From contig JAQVIE010000069.1 in NCBI GenBank assembly GCA_028695895.1, positions 1 through 6,646 of the forward strand: DNA of 6,646 bases. The letters run 5' to 3'. The translations under genes were made by a program, and so were the position numbers. The notes beneath the pieces were generated by a model that saw nothing but the letters and a program-made list of their open reading frames with translations, made no database searches and had not been told where the DNA came from. Shown piece by piece: positions 1 to 5,232 of the stretch (the first letter of the stretch is position 1; each line of letters opens with the position of its first letter). The DNA comes from Methanospirillum sp. (GTDB lineage: Archaea; Halobacteriota; Methanomicrobia; Methanomicrobiales; Methanospirillaceae).

Positions 1-884
1 TAAGAGTCGGTACTCGTGATTTCCTTTCTTCCCAGGGTCTTTTATTAAAACCAGGAGAGGAATTAATTGTAACAAACCGCGAAAAAGAAGGAAAAACAGC
101 AGTTCTTGTCTCCAGAGACAACCTTATCCTGGGTCTCATTTCAATTGCTGATGAAATAAAACCAGAAGCGGAAAAATGTGTCAGATTGCTAAATGAAATG
201 GGTATTCGTTCAGGTATGGTTACAGGCGATAACCATGTTACTGCACGTGCTGTTGCTCTGATGGTTGGAATTACAGATGTATTTGCACGTATACTTCCTG
301 AAGGAAAGGAACAGGAAGTAGTAAAAATTCAAAACGAGGGAAAAGTTGTCGCATTTATTGGAGATGGAATAAATGATGCACCAGCTCTTGCAAGAGCCGA
401 TACTGGTATTGCAATAGGTTCAGGTACAGATGTTGCCATAGAAAGTGCTGATATTGTTCTTGTCAGGGATTCTCTTGTTCATGTCCCGGCTTCTCTTCAG
501 CTGGCAAGAAAAGTAATGGGAAGAATCAGATTAAACCTGTTCTGGGCATTTGCTTACAATATCATTTTAATTCCACTGGCAGCAGGAATTTTATATCCCA
601 CTATACTTTTCAGACCTGAATATGGGGCATTTGCAATGGCACTGTCATCAGTAACAGTAATCAGCCTCTCACTTTTGTTAAAACGATATAATCCCCCGGC
701 ATTAGATTATTACCTAAAACCTGAAATGAGTGAATCTGAAGATGAGATCGATCCAATCTGTGGAATGACAGTAAATCCTAAAACAGCGAAATTCAGCTCT
801 GATTACATGGGGAAAACATATTATTTTTGTAACAGAGGATGTAAAGAGATTTTTGATAAAAATCCTGAACAATATAAAAAATAA
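1..884 (+). CDS. copA: Cu+-exporting P1B-type ATPase, C-terminal part, with C-terminal YHS domain (5' end outside window)
   Basis: ATP-driven efflux of Cu+ (possibly Ag+) across the cytoplasmic membrane. The frame is open from base 3, giving 293 visible residues (numbered from there). The N-terminus, A domain, CPC helix and DKTGT phosphorylation site lie upstream of the window. Visible parts are the end of the nucleotide-binding domain, the TGDN motif (74-77), the hinge GDGIND (120-125), and the last two membrane helices (about 178-197 and 207-226). The helix pair carries Y185-N186 and M212..S215-S216, the TM7/TM8 signature of the Cu+ subgroup. After the usual KRYNPP end comes an acidic linker and a YHS domain (about 248-293) with C253 in DPICGM and C276/C280 in FCNRGC, a likely metal site. 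No HMA domain follows the core; one could lie upstream. The TTG at 186 is internal, not a start. The gene converges on the next one. The transporter call is firm; metal specificity is inferred from the helix motifs. Confidence 0.93.
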   Translation, partial: RVGTRDFLSSQGLLLKPGEELIVTNREKEGKTAVLVSRDNLILGLISIADEIKPEAEKCVRLLNEMGIRSGMVTGDNHVTARAVALMVGITDVFARILPEGKEQEVVKIQNEGKVVAFIGDGINDAPALARADTGIAIGSGTDVAIESADIVLVRDSLVHVPASLQLARKVMGRIRLNLFWAFAYNIILIPLAAGILYPTILFRPEYGAFAMALSSVTVISLSLLLKRYNPPALDYYLKPEMSESEDEIDPICGMTVNPKTAKFSSDYMGKTYYFCNRGCKEIFDKNPEQYKK

Positions 885-890
885 TTTTTA
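875..890. terminator. Bidirectional oligo-T terminator between convergent genes
   Basis: The stop codons of the copper ATPase and the Ig-like protein gene are 3 bases apart. The junction is a near-palindrome: A6 at 876-881 and T5 at 885-889. This gives a T-run just past the stop on the + strand, and a T6 run just past the stop on the - strand. Archaeal transcription commonly ends at such oligo-T tracts, so one element could serve both genes. No strong GC hairpin is present. Confidence 0.5.
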
Positions 891-1631
891 TTCGTAAACA
901 GTTATCTTCAGAACCCTGGATGATGTGGAACTGTACCCCTCGTCGCCAGAAAATAAAGCTTCAATTTGAACGGATCCACTTTCAACTACTGGAAGGCTGA
1001 AAAAGTATTCACCATTGATATCCGTAGTAACAGAACCTGCATTTCTCCATTCAAGCATACCTCCAAAGGCACATCCTCCCAGACATCCGACCGGGCTTGA
1101 AGCAAGACGATAATCAACCTCCTTGAATGCTATTCCTTTTCCTTCACTGTCAGTAAGCCTGCCTTTAAATGATACATGGTCTCCAATCTTCGGAAAGGTT
1201 GGCCATCCGCTCATTGTAAGAGCTGTCTTTTTTGGTTCATCTCCTGGTACTACTGGAATATACACTTTTTCACTATATATCCCATTATATAAGGCTTCAA
1301 AGTTCCATTCCCCTCCAACATCTGCTATCTGGTTATATCTGAAGGTTCCATTTGATGCTGGTTTTGCCAGCATAAATGTGTCTGTGTGCGATCCTTTTGG
1401 CGCTGAAATAAGGATGATAACGTCAGAAGGTTGTGTACCGAATAATGTTTGATCAATCTGTCCGGTGAGTGAGATTTTGTCTCCAATAATTACCTCATCC
1501 AGAAGTGTTCTCAACATGACAAGGTCAGATGGAAGTGAATTATCCCGGTTTTCATCATGGTAAGCAATAGCACCGGGTACAAGTAAAAACCCACCACATA
1601 CCAGGACAATCAGAAAATAATATATATTCAT
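888..1631 (-). CDS. Secreted protein with two Ig-like beta-sandwich domains, function unknown
   Basis: No specific family recognised. Read from the ATG at 1631 the product is 247 residues. Residues 1-23 look like a signal peptide: hydrophobic core FLIVLVCGGFLLVPG and a probable cut after AIA. C12 is not in a proper lipobox (V precedes it). The mature part seems to hold two Ig-like domains (about 45-127 and 135-247), each opening with the same pattern exactly 100 residues apart: GDKISLTGQI at 50 and GDHVSFKGRL at 150. Domain 2 ends in the strand pattern SVQIEALFSGDEGYSS..., common in archaeal surface proteins, and holds a CLGGC pair (C183, C187). A likely role is a cell-envelope or extracellular adhesion or structural protein. 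An alternative GTG start at 1652 adds seven residues, but the TATA-like element just upstream would place the transcript start near 1635, favouring the ATG. The gene is probably monocistronic. Confidence 0.75.
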   Translation of the reverse strand: MNIYYFLIVLVCGGFLLVPGAIAYHDENRDNSLPSDLVMLRTLLDEVIIGDKISLTGQIDQTLFGTQPSDVIILISAPKGSHTDTFMLAKPASNGTFRYNQIADVGGEWNFEALYNGIYSEKVYIPVVPGDEPKKTALTMSGWPTFPKIGDHVSFKGRLTDSEGKGIAFKEVDYRLASSPVGCLGGCAFGGMLEWRNAGSVTTDINGEYFFSLPVVESGSVQIEALFSGDEGYSSTSSRVLKITVYE

Positions 1632-1652
1632 TTCAGATCCCTGTTGTATCAC

Positions 1653-1668
1653 TTTTATGTATAATATT
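1653..1668 (-). promoter_or_regulatory. Candidate archaeal TATA-box promoter for the Ig-like protein gene
   Basis: Read on the - strand, the stretch AAATATTATACATAAA is an AT-rich TATA-like element preceded by ACACAC. Its centre (about 1661) lies about 30 bases before the ATG at 1631. With the usual archaeal spacing of about 25 bases from TATA to transcript start, the mRNA would begin only a few bases before that ATG, giving a near-leaderless message. No strong Shine-Dalgarno is seen there, only GGGATC, which fits. Inferred from sequence only. Confidence 0.45.
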
Positions 1669-1836
1669 TGTGTGTGGCCTTATCAGGTTTGAGGAGGAAT
1701 CAGAATAACATGTGATTGCTATAATAACTTTTGAAAAAATTTTGAAGACATGATTCAGGTATCCGATTGAGACTTTTGATAAATAACAATCTGTATTGTA
1801 CCTGATATGAAGTAGTATCCGTTGACTGATTCTCAT

Positions 1837-1850
1837 GTAAAAGAAATAAA
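1837..1850 (-). terminator. T-rich terminator after aroD
   Basis: Immediately after the aroD stop codon the - strand reads TTTATTTCTTTTAC. This pyrimidine, T-rich tract is of the kind that ends archaeal transcripts. There is no hairpin of note. It would mark the 3' end of the lonB-tldD-tldE-aroD transcript. Confidence 0.4.
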
Positions 1851-2621
1851 TTAAAAGAATAATTCCTTCCTGTATTGTTCTACTCTCTTATAAAAACCGG
1901 ATACATCTCCTGACCTGACCGGCCTTCCTTCAAACCAGGGATCAACAAATCCAGGACTTAGAAGATGGGAGAGAAGTTGCATCTCACGAAGGCTGTACTG
2001 ACCAGGAGAGGTTTCACTATGAATATAACAATATGTATACAATGAACCAAACAGGCACAGCAATGGTCTTGCATACCGGTAAACAGTTCCAGTAACACTC
2101 ATTATCACCGGATATGGACAAGAAACCGTGGTTTTTAAAAGCCTGAGCAAATCTTCTTTTGACTTAGGCTGAACAGCTATCTTTATAATATCTCCATAGG
2201 TATGAAGTTCTTCGATAAGATTCTGTAAATCACCGTCATCGGGCATCAGGTTTTGGTGGCAGGAAGCAATAATTGTTTTATCATGTTGCTTCACAAGTGG
2301 CGCAAGTTCTTTATACCTGGTTTCGAGATCTACCATATCCCCGTAATCAAGACAGTGTTCAATTTTACTCCAAAGACCGTTTGCGCTTCCTGCATAGGCA
2401 CCTCCCTCATCACTGCTCCTTATGGTCAGAATTATAGGTCCCTTAAAGGTATTACGTAGTGATTGTAATGCATCATCAACCGGCTCAGTAATTAAATCAA
2501 GCCTGATCTCGACTGCATCTGCCTTAGATACCTGGGGAGATATTATCTCTCTGGTACTGGATAAAGATGCAATTATCTTTATTAACCGGTTTGGATCTTC
2601 CTTAAGTGACCCAAAGGCCAT
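1851..2621 (-). CDS. aroD: 3-dehydroquinate dehydratase, type I
   Basis: Cytosolic enzyme of the shikimate pathway that dehydrates 3-dehydroquinate to 3-dehydroshikimate through a Schiff-base lysine, leading to chorismate and the aromatic amino acids. The product is 256 residues, normal for a stand-alone type I enzyme, with no fused shikimate dehydrogenase. Family residues are in order: E38 and R40 in VEIRLDL, R68 in TIRSS, E72 in DEGG, E100 in VDLETRY, catalytic H122 in ASCHQ, Schiff-base K147 in IKIAV, R185 six residues before FGS, and TSPGQ (204-208) closing the active site. At the position of the conserved Ser in the usual SAPGQ there is Thr204. The ATG directly abuts the tldE stop (TAGATG), with a Shine-Dalgarno inside the end of tldE. 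It is the last gene of the cluster. No other aro gene lies in the window, which is notable for a pathway gene. Confidence 0.95.
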   Translation of the reverse strand: MAFGSLKEDPNRLIKIIASLSSTREIISPQVSKADAVEIRLDLITEPVDDALQSLRNTFKGPIILTIRSSDEGGAYAGSANGLWSKIEHCLDYGDMVDLETRYKELAPLVKQHDKTIIASCHQNLMPDDGDLQNLIEELHTYGDIIKIAVQPKSKEDLLRLLKTTVSCPYPVIMSVTGTVYRYARPLLCLFGSLYTYCYIHSETSPGQYSLREMQLLSHLLSPGFVDPWFEGRPVRSGDVSGFYKRVEQYRKELFF

Positions 2622-3911
2622 CTAACCTCTCCCTATTATTGAAATATCTGATAATCTGACAGATGGCAATATCATCGAACCAAGTGTCCGTGTTTCACTA
2701 CCACATCCCTGAATTTTATAAAGGACATCAAATATATTGCCTGATATCATTCCTGTTCTGATTGGATCCTGCAGCTCTCCATCATATGTAAAAAAAGGCG
2801 AAGAGAGTTCTACAGAGAAATCACCAGACATTGGATTTGCAGTATGGGCGCCGATAAGGTCATGCACAAATATTGCTTTATCATTATAAATGTCAGATTC
2901 AGGGCCATTTAGAATAAGATTGTGGTTTCCAATGGCAGGAGCACCTGATTGACCGGTCCGGACAGCACTGGCAGTAGGTGTCTTTTCATATTGGTATGCA
3001 GTTCTTAGATCATAAGCAAATGAGCGAAGAACTCCATTCTCAATGAATGAAGTTTTTTTTATTGGCATTCCTTCTCCATCCCATGTACAGTTAGCAATGC
3101 CTCGCATGTCCATTGGATCATCAACCAGGGAGATTTTTTCACCTGCAACTTTCTCCCCGATTTTTCTGGCAAAGACCGAACGCCCGGTATGAACATTCCT
3201 GCCAGATAATGCAGGAATGACAGCAGCATCAAGTAATTGTGAAATTGCCATTGGTGAAAGAATTACATCATAGGTACCAGTCTCAATCTCTTTTCCCCCC
3301 TGTCCTTTTGCAGCAAAAAAAGATGCTTCTTCTCCTGTTTTTGAAGGGTTTAATTTATCAAGGTTCCAGGAAACATCAGATTCATACCCCGTCGACTGGC
3401 CTGAAATCATTTCAAGACTGACATGAACCTGTGTTCCTGTTACTGAATAAATCAATCCATTGCTATTTGCAATTGTGTGACCAGAGACTGCAGCAGAGGC
3501 AGAACCTGATGTGATATCTGCCTTATATGTTTCTGAACCGGATTTCAGCTGCTCAATAAGATCAATTACAAGGGCAGGATCTGTTTTTATCCGTTTATCA
3601 TAGGCAAGTGGTGTCTGATCAATATCCGATGGTTCAGGAAGTCCTTTCCAGGGAAGTGGGTCAGAATATTTTACACTTGCACATGCTGCATCCAGACATT
3701 TCTTCCAGGTTTGTGGATTGTCAGTGCAGGATACTCCGATTTTTCCTTCTTTAATTACCCGGATAATGATGCCTGAACCCTTGGATTTACTCCCGATTGC
3801 AATTTTATCCTGTTTCAGGTCAGCTGAAATTGATTCAGAATGAGCAAAAAATACTTCGGTTTCATCAACAAGATTCTTTGAAGCCTTTAGAATATCTTCA
3901 ATCAATCTCAC
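2622..3911 (-). CDS. tldE: TldE/PmbA-family subunit of the TldD-TldE metalloprotease
   Basis: Non-catalytic partner of TldD. In bacteria the pair forms a closed heterodimer that cuts unfolded peptides, including the CcdA antitoxin and the microcin B17 precursor. The product is 429 residues, near the usual length. Family motifs seen: IANSNGL (147-153), DGEGMPIKKTSFIENGVL (278-295), NLILNG (331-336), LIGAHTANPMSGDFSVE (352-368) and ISGNIFDVL (389-397). The region around 219-240 that would align with the TldD zinc motif has no HExxxH, and no PGxCGK-type cysteine loop occurs near the C-terminus, as expected for TldE. The start is uncertain. The GTG at 3911 overlaps tldD by 14 bases, but a G-rich Shine-Dalgarno sits only 1 base before it. 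A TTG at 3905 (two residues shorter) would have a 7-base spacing, which is better. Assignment to this family is firm; the archaeal substrate is unknown. Confidence 0.93.
   Translation of the reverse strand: MRLIEDILKASKNLVDETEVFFAHSESISADLKQDKIAIGSKSKGSGIIIRVIKEGKIGVSCTDNPQTWKKCLDAACASVKYSDPLPWKGLPEPSDIDQTPLAYDKRIKTDPALVIDLIEQLKSGSETYKADITSGSASAAVSGHTIANSNGLIYSVTGTQVHVSLEMISGQSTGYESDVSWNLDKLNPSKTGEEASFFAAKGQGGKEIETGTYDVILSPMAISQLLDAAVIPALSGRNVHTGRSVFARKIGEKVAGEKISLVDDPMDMRGIANCTWDGEGMPIKKTSFIENGVLRSFAYDLRTAYQYEKTPTASAVRTGQSGAPAIGNHNLILNGPESDIYNDKAIFVHDLIGAHTANPMSGDFSVELSSPFFTYDGELQDPIRTGMISGNIFDVLYKIQGCGSETRTLGSMILPSVRLSDISIIGRG
2625..2633 (-). promoter_or_regulatory. Shine-Dalgarno for aroD inside the end of tldE
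   Basis: On the - strand GGGAGAGGT lies 3 bases before the aroD ATG, separated only by the tldE stop TAG. Its purine core is about 4 to 7 bases from the start, good spacing for ribosome binding. It overlaps the last three tldE codons (Gly-Arg-Gly), which points to translational coupling. Confidence 0.65.
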
Positions 3912-5232
3912 ACCCCCCTACTACTGCTTTATCCATTAACAAATGAGGTGAACCGTCAGTTACTGGCACAGTCTGTCCTCCTTTGCCACAGTATCCTGGA
4001 TGAAAAGAAAGGTCATTACCAATAAGAGAGATGGTATGCAGGGTCTGTAATATTTCGCCTGATAATGAGACGTCCCGTACCATAGTGGTGCATTCTCCGT
4101 TTTCGATCAAGTACCCGTATTCTGCATTAAACTGAAACATGCCCCGCCCCGGGTCCACCTGTCCACCCCTTGATCCTTTGAGTAAAATACCTGATTTGCA
4201 TTCTGATATAATTTCATCATATGATGAATCACCATTTTCAATGAAAGTGTTGCTCATCCTCACAATCGGTTCAACACCCGGCATTCCCCTGCAATGGCCG
4301 GCATCTCCATCTCCAATGGATGCAAGTGTCTCTTTGGAGTGGAGATATGCCTTAAGTACACCTTTTTGAATAATTCTGGTCTGCTTTGTTTCAGTTCCCT
4401 CATCGTCAACCGGACAGAAACCAAATTCCGGTATTGAAGGATCGTCAATGATGGTAAGAAGTGGCGTTCCTATCTGTTCATTGATCTTTCCTTTCAGAAT
4501 GGAACTTCCTTCTTTTACAAGGTCTCCTTCTGAGGCATGTCCGACAGCTTCATGGGCAAATACACCTGCAAGCTCAGGATCGAGTACAGCTTTTAAAACT
4601 CCACCTTTCGCAGGTTTGGCATCAAGGAGTTTTATAGCCCTGTCTGTTGCCTCCCTTGCAAGATCCTGCCGGTGCCTGATATTCAAACCTGAAATAGTGT
4701 GATCACGTTCATATCCCATCTGAACAACCCCTGCACGTGATGCTACCGAAAGCACAGAAAATCCGCATCTGCACAGGTTATAGGTATATGAATGACCAAG
4801 GCAGTCTGAAAAGGTAACTTTTTCATCTTTTTCAATGTAATTAATCCTTCGGCTTACAATGTCCGGACCTTCAGTGGATTTGTACATATCAAGGAGGATA
4901 GATACCTTCTCGTCAAGATTGACATCAGCAGGGTTTTCTTTCATTGCAGGAACTGTATGAAGCATGGATGGTGTCTTCTGGATTGGTATGTGAATATTGG
5001 TAACCTGTGATGCAGAATACGCTTCTTTTATAAAAGAATCCGGAAGATCTTCAAACTCTGCTTCTTCTCCGGAAACTGATAAAATTCCCCATCCTTTGTC
5101 ACCAAGAACCCTGATGACGGCCTTGTCAAAAAAAGAAGTTCCGGCCTGTTCCACTCTTCCATTGTCTATATCAATCTGGGTAACCTCTCCGGTAACCCTG
5201 CGGGCATCGTAGTACCTGTATGAAACCGGCAT
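3898..5232 (-). CDS. tldD: TldD family zinc metallopeptidase, catalytic subunit
   Basis: Zinc-dependent peptidase, catalytic half of the TldD-TldE heterodimer, which in bacteria degrades unfolded or short peptides in an enclosed chamber in the cytoplasm. The product is 444 residues, slightly shorter than the roughly 480 of E. coli TldD. The zinc motif HExxxH is intact (H227, E228, H232 in FAHEAVGHASEGD). The C-terminal cysteine loop of the family, PGYCGKGGQ (412-420, C415), supplies the expected third ligand. Other family landmarks are DDEGTETKQTRIIQKGVL (276-293), RMSNTFIENG (325-334), GSRGGQVDPGRGMFQF (353-368) and the start of the N-terminal domain. All key residues are present, so the enzyme should be active. 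The ATG overlaps the lonB stop by one base (TGATG), with a weak GGACGG Shine-Dalgarno in the end of lonB. The 3' end overlaps tldE. Translation is therefore probably coupled through lonB, tldD and tldE. Confidence 0.95.
   Translation of the reverse strand: MPVSYRYYDARRVTGEVTQIDIDNGRVEQAGTSFFDKAVIRVLGDKGWGILSVSGEEAEFEDLPDSFIKEAYSASQVTNIHIPIQKTPSMLHTVPAMKENPADVNLDEKVSILLDMYKSTEGPDIVSRRINYIEKDEKVTFSDCLGHSYTYNLCRCGFSVLSVASRAGVVQMGYERDHTISGLNIRHRQDLAREATDRAIKLLDAKPAKGGVLKAVLDPELAGVFAHEAVGHASEGDLVKEGSSILKGKINEQIGTPLLTIIDDPSIPEFGFCPVDDEGTETKQTRIIQKGVLKAYLHSKETLASIGDGDAGHCRGMPGVEPIVRMSNTFIENGDSSYDEIISECKSGILLKGSRGGQVDPGRGMFQFNAEYGYLIENGECTTMVRDVSLSGEILQTLHTISLIGNDLSFHPGYCGKGGQTVPVTDGSPHLLMDKAVVGGCEID
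3913..3918 (-). promoter_or_regulatory. G6 tract: probable tldE ribosome-binding site
   Basis: The - strand reads TAGGGGGGTG at the end of tldD. Six Gs can pair with the CU-rich anti-Shine-Dalgarno using G-U wobble. The spacing is 1 base to the GTG at 3911 and 7 bases to the TTG at 3905, so if this is the binding site the TTG is the better-placed start. The tract encodes Gly-Gly of TldD. Confidence 0.45.

Larger units (their letters stand above)
1632..1850. other. AT-rich intergenic spacer with small repeated motifs
   Basis: This stretch separates aroD from the Ig-like protein gene and holds no credible gene. One line inside it (1741-1800) is about 32% GC by hand count. It contains the promoter element near 1653-1668. 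It also has three TATCAGGT-like sites: 1681-1688 exact, ATTCAGGT at 1753-1760, and the exact inverse ACCTGATA at 1800-1807. GTATCCG occurs twice (1759-1765 and 1815-1821), and ACTTTTGA occurs twice (1727-1734 and 1772-1779). Regulator binding is possible but unproven. An open frame on the - strand at 1633-1836 is judged non-coding. Confidence 0.5.

Noticed and set aside
1123..1452. 109-codon open frame on the + strand inside the Ig-like protein gene
   Set aside because: Antisense shadow; the opposite strand has a signal peptide and repeated domain pattern, this one has no recognisable feature.
1691..1715. Strong GAGGAGG Shine-Dalgarno-like sequence on the + strand of the spacer
   Set aside because: The only ATG downstream (1710) is followed at once by TGA and there is no other start in range, so no gene follows.
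1728..1749. CTTTTGAAAAAATTTTGAAG stretch as a hairpin or operator
   Set aside because: The pairing is imperfect and entirely A/T apart from two G-C positions; too weak to call as a structure.
1633..1836. 67-codon open frame on the - strand between aroD and the secreted protein gene
   Set aside because: The region before its ATG is T-rich with no ribosome-binding site, it runs through the promoter and start of the next gene, and the translation resembles no known protein.
3053..3060. Run of eight A (- strand) within tldE as a possible slippage site
   Set aside because: It encodes Ile-Lys-Lys-Thr in a conserved motif and the frame continues intact to a normal family end; a plain AT-rich coding run.
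4139..4702. Two + strand open frames (4139-4369 and 4448-4702) inside tldD
   Set aside because: Antisense to the zinc motif and conserved TldD regions, Pro/Ser-rich translation typical of shadow frames.
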